Assembly (NCBI GenBank): GCA_949372955.1
Contig: CASIAX010000021.1
Location: 1 to 64,000 of the forward strand
DNA from: SGZJ01 sp949372955
GTDB lineage: Bacteria > Bacteroidota > Bacteroidia > Flavobacteriales > Flavobacteriaceae
Direction of reading: 5' to 3'
DNA length: 64,000 bases
Each line of letters opens with the position of its first letter. The first letter of the stretch is position 1. The position numbers and the translations under genes are program-made. Positions 45,518 to 54,867 of this stretch are shown here, piece after piece. Below the pieces are notes generated by a model. It was not told where the DNA came from. It saw nothing but the letters and a program-made list of their open reading frames with translations, and did not search any database.

Positions 45518-47368
45518 ATGAAAAATATAGTCTCATTAGTATTCCTAATTGCCGTAAACGTTATAGCTCATTCACAAGAAACACAAATAGATCTTAAAGA
45601 AATAACTGTTGTTTCTTCTCCTAGAATTGAGTTGCCATTTTCTGAAAATTCGAAAACGATACAAGTTATTTCAAAAGAAGAAATTATTGAAAGTCCGGCA
45701 AATAATGTTGCTGAATTATTACAGCAGGTAGCAGGAATAGATATAAGAAGAAGAGGTGTTTCTGGAATGCAAGCAGATTTATATATTAGAGGTGGTGGGT
45801 TTGATCAAACGCTACTTTTAATAGATGGAATTAAAGTAGAAGATGCTCAAACGGGACACCATACAATGAACATGGCATTGCCGATTGAGGTAATAGAAAG
45901 AATAGAGATCATAAAAGGATCAGCATCTAGAGTGTACGGGCAAAATGCTTTTAGTGGAGCTATAAACATTATAACTTCTAAAGTAGCAGAAAACATGACG
46001 TCTGTAAGTTTAGAGTCTGGTTCTTACAAACAACAAAATGCTTCAGTTACAATTAGTAGAAAAAATGAAGATCAATCCGTACTTTTTCATTATTCTAATA
46101 ATAGTTCGGATGGACATAAATACAATACCGATTATAAAAATGAAAACTATTTCCTGAAAAACAGATTTGAAATAAAAGGACTGCCAATTGATATGGTATC
46201 TTCTTTTAATGAAAGAAAATTTGGTGCAAATGGATTTTATGCAAGCCCTGAAGCTATTGATCAATATGAGGAAACACAAGCAAGCTTGTTGGGTTTTTCT
46301 ACGAAAATAATTAGCAACAATTTTATTATTAAGCCTAAATTATATTGGAAAAGAAATCAAGATATGTATGTGTATTTAAGGGATAACCCTTCGGTGTATA
46401 GAAACTTACATATTACAAATAAAATAGGGGCAGAATTAAACGGATCGTATGAATCAAATAACGGGATAACGGGATTTGGAGTTGATATATCATCTATTAA
46501 ATTATCAAGTAATAATCTAGGGGAGAGAAAAAGAACAATGGTTAATTTGTTTTTAGAACATCAAATGAAATTTGCGGAAAATAAAATTGATGTAACTCCT
46601 GGAGTTGCTTTTAGTTATTTTTCTGACGTATCGACAAATCAAAATTATCAAAATAACTTTTTTCGAAACTTTTTTATGTATCCTGGAATTGACATAGGCT
46701 ATGAACTAAACGATGATGTTAAATTATATAGCAATGTTGGTTACACCTATAGAGTTCCAACATACACTGATTTATTTTATACTAGCCCGACAACAATTGG
46801 TAATGAAAATTTAAAACCAGAAAAGGCTTTTACTAAAGAAATAGGAATTAATTATACTAAAGATAATTTTGATTTCACATTTACACTTTACAACAGAGAT
46901 GCATCCGATGTAATAGACTATGTGAAAAATGTGGAATCTGCCCCATGGGAAGCATTTAATATAAGAGAAATAAATACAAAAGGGTATGAGTTAGGGTTAA
47001 CCTATAATTTCTATGTTGCTGCTTTTTTAAACCATAGCATAAAAATAGGCTATAGTAATATTAAAGATGAATTAAAACAGACTGATTTTAATTTCTCTAG
47101 ATACGCTCTTAATTCTTTAAAGAATCACTTAACAACATCCTATTCATTTGAAATAAAAAAGAATTTAAAAAGTTCAATTGTATATAAATATGCAGAAAGA
47201 AATTCTGGAGAGGACTACTCTATAATGGACTTTAAGGTAAGTTATACTTTGAAGAATTATAAACTATATGTTACAGGTAACAATTTATTTGACACAGTTT
47301 ACAGTGAAACAAACCTAGTTGAGATGCCGGGTAGAAATGTTCTTGTAGGGATTAATGTTAAGTTTTAA
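45518..47368 (+). CDS. TonB-dependent receptor, BtuB-like
   Basis: A compact 616-residue outer-membrane receptor without a carboxypeptidase-like domain. Signal peptide to about residue 19, TonB-box-like LKEITVVSS (26-34), plug (45-155; NNVAELLQQVAGIDIRRRGVSG, ADLYIRGGGFDQTLLLIDGI, GSASRVYGQNAFSGAINI) and barrel ending in VGINVKF with terminal Phe. Size and plug sequence resemble vitamin B12 or siderophore receptors; the ligand is inferred only. It converges on recX with an 11-base overlap. Confidence 0.9.
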   Translation: MKNIVSLVFLIAVNVIAHSQETQIDLKEITVVSSPRIELPFSENSKTIQVISKEEIIESPANNVAELLQQVAGIDIRRRGVSGMQADLYIRGGGFDQTLLLIDGIKVEDAQTGHHTMNMALPIEVIERIEIIKGSASRVYGQNAFSGAINIITSKVAENMTSVSLESGSYKQQNASVTISRKNEDQSVLFHYSNNSSDGHKYNTDYKNENYFLKNRFEIKGLPIDMVSSFNERKFGANGFYASPEAIDQYEETQASLLGFSTKIISNNFIIKPKLYWKRNQDMYVYLRDNPSVYRNLHITNKIGAELNGSYESNNGITGFGVDISSIKLSSNNLGERKRTMVNLFLEHQMKFAENKIDVTPGVAFSYFSDVSTNQNYQNNFFRNFFMYPGIDIGYELNDDVKLYSNVGYTYRVPTYTDLFYTSPTTIGNENLKPEKAFTKEIGINYTKDNFDFTFTLYNRDASDVIDYVKNVESAPWEAFNIREINTKGYELGLTYNFYVAAFLNHSIKIGYSNIKDELKQTDFNFSRYALNSLKNHLTTSYSFEIKKNLKSSIVYKYAERNSGEDYSIMDFKVSYTLKNYKLYVTGNNLFDTVYSETNLVEMPGRNVLVGINVKF

Positions 47369-47828
47369 AAAGCTCATTAACCTTTTTGAAAATTAAATCT
47401 GTCTCCCATCCCCTATATTGTAAATAAGTAACAAACTTTTTTTTACTATTTAAACTGGTATCATTGTTTAGGTTATCGAATTTTTTTAATGCAATTTCAT
47501 CCAAAGTATCCATATAGTCATTATCATTAATTTGACTAATTGCATTATTGATAAGAACAGAAGTTATGTTTCTTTGAAACAATTCATTTCTAAGCTTTAT
47601 CTTTCCCCATCTTTTTATTCGAAACTTTCCTCGAACAAAACTAAATACAAACCGCTCTTCATTTAAAAAATCATCTTTAATTAACTCTACTATAACATTA
47701 TCGTGAAGGCTATATGGTATTTTCATTAACTTCATTTTATCAACAACATCTTTATGGCACCTATCTTGATAAACACAGTACCTCTGTAGTTTTTTTACAA
47801 TATCCGATTGATTAAATAAGTTGCTCAT
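47358..47828 (-). CDS. recX: Regulatory protein RecX
   Basis: A 156-residue helical protein that modulates RecA filaments. It shows RecX-type three-helix repeats: KKLQRYCVYQDRCHKDVVDKM, IVELIKDDFLNEERFVFSFVRGKFRIKRWGKIKLRNEL (first part quoted in outline) and YLQYRGWETDLIFKKVNEL. It is the last gene of the porZ-recO-receptor-recX unit, starting 9 bases after the receptor stop. Its 3' end overlaps the convergent BtuB-like gene. Confidence 0.92.
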   Translation of the reverse strand: MSNLFNQSDIVKKLQRYCVYQDRCHKDVVDKMKLMKIPYSLHDNVIVELIKDDFLNEERFVFSFVRGKFRIKRWGKIKLRNELFQRNITSVLINNAISQINDNDYMDTLDEIALKKFDNLNNDTSLNSKKKFVTYLQYRGWETDLIFKKVNELFKT

Positions 47829-47837
47829 AAGCTTTAG

Positions 47838-50297
47838 CTATAAGCGATAATTTATAGAAAAAATGAAATTTGTCCCAGGAGCAGAAATTCCTGAAGAATA
47901 TGGTCGGTACAACTTGTTAGATATATTCTCTAAAGATGCTGTGAAAAGGAAGTTCTCATCAAGCTCATATAATGCTCTTAAGTTTAAAGTATACCAAGCG
48001 GGTGAATATGGATTTCCATATTTATCTAAGGCATATAAGTATGGTTTATCTCTTTCAGAACTAGACAACTTAGAAAATGGTAATTCTGAATTATAATTAA
48101 GAAATAAATCAATTTTAGTTTTCAATTTTGAATACATAAAATGAGCATTTCCAAAGTGCGGAGATACATGCCTTACTGACATGCTTGAATCTCCGTCAAG
48201 ATCTCCTCTCTGCTCTCCATTTATATAATTATATTGAGTTTTAAAATTAAAGTTTTCTGAGATGTTTATTTTTAGCCCTGTTTCAAATCCATAAATCCAA
48301 GATTTTGATCCGTTTTGAATGGCGTAAATATCACTTAATTCATCATTATAAATAATTTCATTAATAATTACAGAACTGTTAGGCTCATCTCCTTCCATAT
48401 ATAAACTATATGGACTTCTAATCATGCTGTTGTACAAATGAGTATAATAGGCTGCAAAATCAAAATTAATTCTTGAGTTAATTTTTATTAAACTTCCAAG
48501 TTCTAATCCAAAAGATTTTTCTGGTTTTAAATCTGGATTAGGAACAACAACCATCCCAGGAGCAGAATCAAATATTTTGCCTATATCATCAATATTTGGA
48601 GCTCTGAATGCTGTAGTGATATTAAATTTCCATTGAAAAGTATTGTTTTGAATCCAGCTTATGCCAAGAGCCCCTGTTAGAGCCCCTGTGTTAAGGTTAG
48701 CATCTGAAAACGGGAAATTATGAAATGAATTATTCTCTGTTAAATCAGCATTAATTATTATATGACTATACCTTAAACCATACTGAAAAGTTAAGTCTTT
48801 ACTAGGTCTATACTTATAGCTTAAATAACTCGCGATTGATTGCCATGTTGAACCGTCTGGATATCTCGTAGCTATTAGTGAAGAATTATTATTTATCAAG
48901 TTTTTAGAAAATGCATTGGAGTTAACTTTATTATTTAAATACTCTAGTCCATACGAAAAATAGGATTTTTCATCATAAGATTTTTCAAAATCTAAATTCA
49001 AAGAGAATATATTTACTTGTTCTTTAAATTGTTTTTGCTGATCTGAATTAATTTTTCTACTGAATCGACTTTCGTTAAACTTTTGATAAGCAGTTGTTAA
49101 AATTAATTTATCATAAAGAGGAGAATTAAAGCTCTCTTTTTTAATTCTAGAATTAATCATCAACCATTTTTGTGGCCCATAATACCATTCCCCATAATGA
49201 AGCTCATTAGTATCATTGTTATATCTGATTAACCTATCATACCTTGGGATGTTAGAAGTTGAGGAATAATGAACTCCTAAGTCATAATCTATATTTTCTG
49301 TTTTTAACAGAAATTTTTGCATAAAATTAAATTGAGAGTATCCCGTTTGTTTTTGCATTCTTGGGTCTGAATTACTAATTATTACATCTTCACCATTCAC
49401 TTGATCAACATATTCAGGTCTGAGGTAATCCGATGGACCGTTACTTCCCATTTTGAGATCATCAAAATCTGAAATACTAAAACTAGTAAGACTAGCAAAG
49501 TTTTTCATGCCAATATTAAAATCTAAATGACCGGTTTTCTCCTTATTTGCAGTTGAGCTTCTAGAAATTAAGTTTGATTTAAAATACATTGAGTCTGAAT
49601 CTGAAAGTATTGGAGATTTAGTTTGAAAATTCATTGCCCCCCCAATTGCATCACTACCATAAATAACAGAACTAGAGCCTAATACAATTTCAGTATTTTG
49701 TATATTAAATGGGTCTATTGAAATTACATTTTGAATATTTCCTCCTCTAAAGATCGCATTATTTAATCTTACACCATCAACTGAAAGAGTAAGCCTATTA
49801 GTGGAAAAACCTCTAATCATAGGGCTCCCACCACCTAATTGACTTTTTTGAATATATACATTACCACTTGTGCTAAGTAAATCAGCGCTAGTTTGTGGAT
49901 TACTTAATACTATATCTTCAGATGATATGAATATTACTCTTTGAGAAATTTCTTTGAGATTTTGTGAAAATTTAGATGCAGAAATAACAATTTCGTCTAA
50001 TGATTTTAGATCAGAACTAAGAAGAATATTCTTTTTAAGATTACTATCATATAAAACTGAAAAATCAATATATGAAACATGTGTAATAAAAATTAATTCA
50101 TTCTTGTTAAGTCCATTTAATGATAGCTTCCCATCAATATTAGAATATCTTTGATTTATAATATTCTTTGATACATCTTTTTGATAAACTACAACACCAG
50201 GGATTGAATCCTTTGTAAAAGAGTCAATAAAAAACATCTCTTGCGAAAATACATTTATAAAAAAAAGAGAAATTATGAAGTTTAAAATGAGTTTCAT
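47838..50297 (-). CDS. TonB-dependent receptor, colicin/heme-receptor-like
   Basis: An 819-residue outer-membrane receptor. A signal peptide is followed by a short carboxypeptidase-like domain (20-95), a TonB-box-like LDEIVISASKF (97-107), a plug (115-225; TSADLLSTSGNVYIQKSQLGG, SPMIRGFSTNRLTLSVDGVR, GSSSVIYGSDAIGGAMNF) and a barrel ending IFSINYRL. SPMIRGF and VDGVRLNNAIFRGGN-type motifs are common in heme and siderophore receptors, but no heme-uptake partner is next to it. Its ATG overlaps the recO stop codon (TAATG). Confidence 0.9.
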   Translation of the reverse strand: MKLILNFIISLFFINVFSQEMFFIDSFTKDSIPGVVVYQKDVSKNIINQRYSNIDGKLSLNGLNKNELIFITHVSYIDFSVLYDSNLKKNILLSSDLKSLDEIVISASKFSQNLKEISQRVIFISSEDIVLSNPQTSADLLSTSGNVYIQKSQLGGGSPMIRGFSTNRLTLSVDGVRLNNAIFRGGNIQNVISIDPFNIQNTEIVLGSSSVIYGSDAIGGAMNFQTKSPILSDSDSMYFKSNLISRSSTANKEKTGHLDFNIGMKNFASLTSFSISDFDDLKMGSNGPSDYLRPEYVDQVNGEDVIISNSDPRMQKQTGYSQFNFMQKFLLKTENIDYDLGVHYSSTSNIPRYDRLIRYNNDTNELHYGEWYYGPQKWLMINSRIKKESFNSPLYDKLILTTAYQKFNESRFSRKINSDQQKQFKEQVNIFSLNLDFEKSYDEKSYFSYGLEYLNNKVNSNAFSKNLINNNSSLIATRYPDGSTWQSIASYLSYKYRPSKDLTFQYGLRYSHIIINADLTENNSFHNFPFSDANLNTGALTGALGISWIQNNTFQWKFNITTAFRAPNIDDIGKIFDSAPGMVVVPNPDLKPEKSFGLELGSLIKINSRINFDFAAYYTHLYNSMIRSPYSLYMEGDEPNSSVIINEIIYNDELSDIYAIQNGSKSWIYGFETGLKINISENFNFKTQYNYINGEQRGDLDGDSSMSVRHVSPHFGNAHFMYSKLKTKIDLFLNYNSELPFSKLSSSERDKPYLYALDKYGNPYSPAWYTLNLRALYELDENFLFTASLENISNKLYRPYSSGISAPGTNFIFSINYRL

Positions 50298-51019
50298 TAA
50301 TCAGCAAAAATTTGGTTTAACACTTTTAAAGATTTTAGATCTTTAAATCCATCAACGTGCAATTTAAAGTAAGTTAAAATATTTTTTAGTATATCTTTTT
50401 TATTTGTTTTATCTATAAATGGCAACTTGTTACTATCAAATTTTATGCCTAAAATCGTTTTAAATAAAACTAGGCTACTCCCCTCTATCACATACTGACT
50501 ATTTTTTGATGATTCAAACAAGCCTTCCTCTAAATTAAAATAATTATAATTCATGTTTGTACAATCTGGATAGAAGCCTAAATAATGTGTTATTTTCATT
50601 AAAAAAATCAAATAAAAAGTTGAACTATCTTCTGATTTATCATACCAAATAAGAGATTTTTCAATAAAATCGAACAGTTCCATATCTTTAGTTTCTACAT
50701 GTATAATATTAGATAAGATTTCAGATAAAAACATAACAACTGAGCTCTTATAAATATTAGTGTGTAAGGAAGTGAAATTATACTTAACTTTTAAATCTTT
50801 TATATATTGTATTGACCTATTTGAGTTATAATTAGTTTCTAAATCAAGAATATTTAATAATTGAAAAAAAGCAAATTTATTTTTACTTTTTTTCGACATT
50901 GATATGTTTTTAATCATGTATGAAACTACTCCTAGGTCTCTAGTAAGGCACTTAACTATAAGGTCGTTGTCTTGATAACGAACTTTGGATAAAATAATCG
51001 CAGGGCTTGATATTAACAT
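50297..51019 (-). CDS. recO: DNA repair protein RecO
   Basis: A 240-residue RecO: N-terminal OB-fold (SSPAIILSKVRYQDNDLIVKCLTRDLGVVSYMI region, about 4-75) followed by a helical domain. It loads RecA with RecR at single-strand gaps. The Cys positions of the zinc-binding form are mostly missing (only C183-like residues in FYPDCTN), as in other Bacteroidota. Its start overlaps the porZ stop and its stop overlaps the receptor start, each by one base (TAATG), so translation of three genes is chained. Confidence 0.93.
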   Translation of the reverse strand: MLISSPAIILSKVRYQDNDLIVKCLTRDLGVVSYMIKNISMSKKSKNKFAFFQLLNILDLETNYNSNRSIQYIKDLKVKYNFTSLHTNIYKSSVVMFLSEILSNIIHVETKDMELFDFIEKSLIWYDKSEDSSTFYLIFLMKITHYLGFYPDCTNMNYNYFNLEEGLFESSKNSQYVIEGSSLVLFKTILGIKFDSNKLPFIDKTNKKDILKNILTYFKLHVDGFKDLKSLKVLNQIFAD

Positions 51020-53346
51020 TATCTAATTATCATTATTTTTAAAACTTTAGTTTCGTAAGTATTAAGATTAGAAAGCATTACTATATAAACTCCTGAAGAA
51101 ACTGTACGATTGGCTAAATTTTTTCCATTCCAGTAAGCAATACCACCATCTACCTCTAAATTAAATCCATTATACCTGCTATTAACATTCGAATTAGCTT
51201 CGGCAACTAAATTTCCAGAAATATCTGTAATTTTAATATTAATATCATCTGTTATTCCTGCAATTTTTATCTTTTCAATATCCATATTAAAAGATGGTCT
51301 AACAGGGTTTGGGTAAACATATGAATCTTCCAAAGTTGAGCTTGTAGAAGAACCTCCAGAATCAAATGAAACTAACCCTTTATCAGTAGCAATAAAAACT
51401 AGACCATTAACAAAATCTAGTGCTATGTCATTAATGTTATTTGAGGGCAATGGGGAATTGTCTTTGGTAAAATGATAGATAGTTTGTTGCCCATTTTGAG
51501 AAAAATAAAATATTCCTGAACCAATAGTTCCTACCCATTTATTATTGGATCCATCTACTTTTATATCTGAAATAAACTGCTGTTCTAAAAGCTCTTTATA
51601 AATACCATCTTCTTCAATAACAATTTGTTGGGTTGCTACATTGGTATTAAAAAAGTTAGAGGTATTATATAAAACTCTTAGACCTTTAATTGTTCCAATC
51701 CATAGATGATTATTGTTATCGATTGCTAAACTTTTTACATATGAAGATGGTAAATTCCCAGTATCGTTATCATTTAGTTTTTTTATAAGTGGGTTACCAC
51801 CATTTTCATTAAAGCCTATTAGACCGGAGTTAAGACCACCAATCCATTTTGTTCCATTTCCGTCTATTACAATATCACTAAAACCTAGTTCATCATTTTG
51901 ACCGTCAGCAATGATTTGAGTAAAATCATAACTAGACCATTGATTAGTGTCTAAATTATATGATTTTAAGGGGCTATCAACTCTAGAATTCATTAACCAC
52001 AACATTCCTGAATCATCAAAAACACTACTGGAGATACGAATGCTATTATAACTTATGTCAGATGTTACTAATGACTCTAAGCTGCTATTAGACTCATCAT
52101 ATAAGCTTAAGGACTCTCCAGAGATCTCTAACAAGCCACCGTGATAAGAACTAATGAATACGTTATCTAAGTTAAATGGATTAATAGATATATTATTTAG
52201 GTTAACTGCTTTCTCAGGAATACTATCTACATTGATATTACTCCAAATATTATTAGTTAAATGACTAATTCCTCTTCTCTTAAGAGGATAGGGGTTATAT
52301 GTATTAGTGTAGTCACCAAATGTAGCCCAGAGATTACCATAAAGTGAATTAATAGAGAATACGTTATTATTAAGTGGGCCGACTGGAAGTATTGAATAGT
52401 TTTGTTGGATATTATTTAGGTTTATTTTTAATAAACCCTTTTTAGAAGTAGCTATGTAAATATTATCATTATACAAAGCAGAGCTGTTAAAAGTTGTGTT
52501 AAATAAACTACTATTAATTGAACTATTTGTTAAATCAAAGTTACTATCATAAATAAATATTTTATTTTCAGTGGTAATTATTATCCGTCCATCATTTATG
52601 ACAATATCATTTATGGGCTGAGGAAGAGAAATCACTTCTACATAGCTATTCCCTTGAGAAAGAAAGACGCTATTTTCATCTGTAAAAATAAAACCTTCAT
52701 TCAAATTTAAAATAAAATTAAAATTACCAGTATGAAATATATCCCAATTTTGATAATTAATTATGTCTAAATCTAAACTTACTCGTTTAATTCCTCCAAA
52801 ATCAGGGATTGTGGCATACAAGTAATTGTCCCCTATTATAGTTTGATTAACTTTTTGTTGACTGCCACCAACTCCTATAAATAAACTGTCTCCAAACTCT
52901 AACAAATTTAAATCATAAAGAGATATTCCATAATCAGTAGCTATATAAATTATATCTCCAAATTCTGTTAATTCATTTATTTTCTTTTTGTTTGGAGCTA
53001 TAGTTTCCTTTTCAATTATATCATAAATTGTTAAGACGCTATCAGAATTGAAATCTACAATTTGAAGTAACCCATTTTCATAGCCTATTAGTAACTTATT
53101 AAAGTTTGAGCTATAATGAATATTAGAAATAAAATCTCCAGATAAACCGTCAATTGTTGAAATTTCTTCTAGTTGATCCGTTGAAGTTGAATAAATATAA
53201 ATGGCATTTTCAGAGGCAGTAAAAATTTTTCCATTTCCAATGGAAGTATCTATAGAATTGTTATAAGAGAAGTGTCCATTCCATTCTTGAGAAACACATA
53301 AAGGGATACTCAGGAATGAAAAAAAAACTAGAACTATAAATTTCAT
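51019..53346 (-). CDS. porZ: Type IX secretion system protein PorZ-like (beta-propeller with C-terminal sorting domain)
   Basis: A 775-residue secreted protein with a signal peptide (to about residue 19). The N-terminal propeller begins EWNGHFSYNNSIDTS with ISTIDGLSGDFIS, typical of PorZ, and continues with two-component-regulator-propeller repeats (LWATFGDYT, MLWLMNSR, KWIGGLNSG, LWIGTIKGL, KWVGTIGSG). The C-terminal about 85 residues are a T9SS type-A sorting domain (YVYPNPVRPSF, ISGNLVAEA, SSGVYIVML, KVLKIMI). PorZ belongs to the cell-surface attachment complex that links cargo to lipopolysaccharide. The recO neighbourhood also fits porZ in flavobacteria. Confidence 0.87.
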   Translation of the reverse strand: MKFIVLVFFSFLSIPLCVSQEWNGHFSYNNSIDTSIGNGKIFTASENAIYIYSTSTDQLEEISTIDGLSGDFISNIHYSSNFNKLLIGYENGLLQIVDFNSDSVLTIYDIIEKETIAPNKKKINELTEFGDIIYIATDYGISLYDLNLLEFGDSLFIGVGGSQQKVNQTIIGDNYLYATIPDFGGIKRVSLDLDIINYQNWDIFHTGNFNFILNLNEGFIFTDENSVFLSQGNSYVEVISLPQPINDIVINDGRIIITTENKIFIYDSNFDLTNSSINSSLFNTTFNSSALYNDNIYIATSKKGLLKINLNNIQQNYSILPVGPLNNNVFSINSLYGNLWATFGDYTNTYNPYPLKRRGISHLTNNIWSNINVDSIPEKAVNLNNISINPFNLDNVFISSYHGGLLEISGESLSLYDESNSSLESLVTSDISYNSIRISSSVFDDSGMLWLMNSRVDSPLKSYNLDTNQWSSYDFTQIIADGQNDELGFSDIVIDGNGTKWIGGLNSGLIGFNENGGNPLIKKLNDNDTGNLPSSYVKSLAIDNNNHLWIGTIKGLRVLYNTSNFFNTNVATQQIVIEEDGIYKELLEQQFISDIKVDGSNNKWVGTIGSGIFYFSQNGQQTIYHFTKDNSPLPSNNINDIALDFVNGLVFIATDKGLVSFDSGGSSTSSTLEDSYVYPNPVRPSFNMDIEKIKIAGITDDINIKITDISGNLVAEANSNVNSRYNGFNLEVDGGIAYWNGKNLANRTVSSGVYIVMLSNLNTYETKVLKIMIIR

Positions 53347-53349
53347 GTA

Positions 53350-53405
53350 AATATATTATAATGATACACTCTATGAGAACGACAAATATATCATTATAAT
53401 ATATT
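53350..53405. repeat. 17-bp perfect inverted repeat between gdhA and porZ
   Basis: Arms 53350-53366 and 53389-53405 are perfect reverse complements (17 of 17), separated by 22 bases. The repeat fills nearly the whole gap between the porZ ATG (53346) and the gdhA stop (53415), and its right arm overlaps the -7 box. It could terminate gdhA transcription, bind a regulator, or form a leader structure. Confidence 0.85.
53383..53390 (-). promoter_or_regulatory. Candidate -7 box for the porZ operon
   Basis: The minus strand reads TATATTTG, 36 bases before the porZ ATG, inside the spacer and edge of the inverted repeat. The predicted transcript would carry only the left arm, so the full hairpin could form in DNA or in gdhA read-through RNA only. 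Confidence 0.45.
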
Positions 53406-53414
53406 AATTTAAAA

Positions 53415-54758
53415 CTAAACTACTCCTTGGGCTAGCATGGCATCTGCAACCTTTACAAATCCTGCAATATTTGCTCCTTTAACATAATCTACATATCCGT
53501 CTTTATGAGATCCATATTCAATGCAAGAATTATGAATATCCATCATTATAACTTTTAGTTTTTCATCAACTTCTTCTCTAGACCAATTATATCGTAAAGA
53601 GTTTTGAGTCATTTCTAAACCAGATGTAGCTACTCCTCCAGCATTGGAAGCCTTTCCAGGCGCAAATAATATTTTTGCTTTTTGAAATTCATGTACTGCA
53701 TCCTTTGTCGATGGCATGTTGGCTCCTTCGCTAACACAGATACATCCATTATCTAGTAAGGTCTTTGCATCACTTGCATCTAACTCATTTTGAGTAGCGC
53801 AAGGTAGGGCTATATCACATTTGATAGACCAAGGGGTTTCGCCCTTTACAAATATGCTTGTTGGGTATTTTATGCAATATTCACTGATTCGTTTTCTTTC
53901 AACATTTTTCAAATTCATTATATATTCTAACTTTTCAGTATCAATACCTTCAGAATCATAAATATACCCTGAAGAATCAGACATAGTAACTACTTTAGAA
54001 CCTAGTTGAATACATTTTTCTGCGGCAAATTGAGCAACATTTCCAGATCCAGAAATAACAACTGTTTTGTTTTTTAAATCATCTTTTTTAGTATTTAACA
54101 TATTTTGAGCAAAATATACGGTACCATACCCTGTAGCTTCTGGACGAATTAATGACCCTCCCCAAGTCACACCTTTACCAGTAAGAACTCCAGTAAATTC
54201 GTTACTCAACTGTTTGTATTTTCCAAAGAGAAATCCAATCTCTCTGCCTCCAACACCAATATCTCCAGCAGGGATATCTGTATTTGGGCCAATATGTCTA
54301 AACAATTCACTCATAAACCCATGGCAAAATCGCATTATTTCATTATCACTTTTTCCCTTAGGGTCAAAATCACTTCCTCCTTTACCTCCACCCATAGGAA
54401 GAGTTGTAAGACTGTTTTTAAATACTTGTTCAAATGCTAAGAACTTAAGAATACTCATATCAACAGTAGGATGAAACCTTAAACCTCCTTTGTAAGGACC
54501 AATAGCGGAATTCATTTGAACTCTATAACCTCGGTTTACTTGAATTTCACCAGAATCATCAACCCATGATACTCTGAAAGATATAACTCTTTCTGGCTCA
54601 ACCATTCTTAATAAAATATTTTTTCCACTATATATCTCTTTATTTACTATGTAAGGAATTACAGTTTCAGCAACTTCTTCTACAGCCTGCATAAACTCGG
54701 GCTCATTACCATTTCTCTTCCTAACTAAATCTAAAAAACTTTTAATTTTATCTTGCAT
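53415..54758 (-). CDS. gdhA: Glutamate dehydrogenase, hexameric NADP-type
   Basis: Interconverts 2-oxoglutarate plus ammonia and glutamate. The 447-residue length and sequence fit the short hexameric class: RGYRVQMNSAIGPYKGGLRFH (substrate region), LPMGGGKGGSDFDPKG with the catalytic Lys, DIPAGDIGVGGREIGFL, the NAD(P) fold VVISGSGNVAQFAAEK, and SEGANMPSTKDA. Specificity for NADPH is inferred from similarity to the class. It is a single-gene unit between the porZ operon and the trans-sulfuration gene. The 109-base gap before its start shows no clear TAnnTTTG box. Confidence 0.95.
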   Translation of the reverse strand: MQDKIKSFLDLVRKRNGNEPEFMQAVEEVAETVIPYIVNKEIYSGKNILLRMVEPERVISFRVSWVDDSGEIQVNRGYRVQMNSAIGPYKGGLRFHPTVDMSILKFLAFEQVFKNSLTTLPMGGGKGGSDFDPKGKSDNEIMRFCHGFMSELFRHIGPNTDIPAGDIGVGGREIGFLFGKYKQLSNEFTGVLTGKGVTWGGSLIRPEATGYGTVYFAQNMLNTKKDDLKNKTVVISGSGNVAQFAAEKCIQLGSKVVTMSDSSGYIYDSEGIDTEKLEYIMNLKNVERKRISEYCIKYPTSIFVKGETPWSIKCDIALPCATQNELDASDAKTLLDNGCICVSEGANMPSTKDAVHEFQKAKILFAPGKASNAGGVATSGLEMTQNSLRYNWSREEVDEKLKVIMMDIHNSCIEYGSHKDGYVDYVKGANIAGFVKVADAMLAQGVV

Positions 54759-54867
54759 AATTTCTTTTATTATAAATTATATTATTCTTTATTTTACTAG
54801 ATAAAAATAATAAATTAGTAATTATCTTGCTATAAATAACAACAATATTATCATATTAATAAAATAC

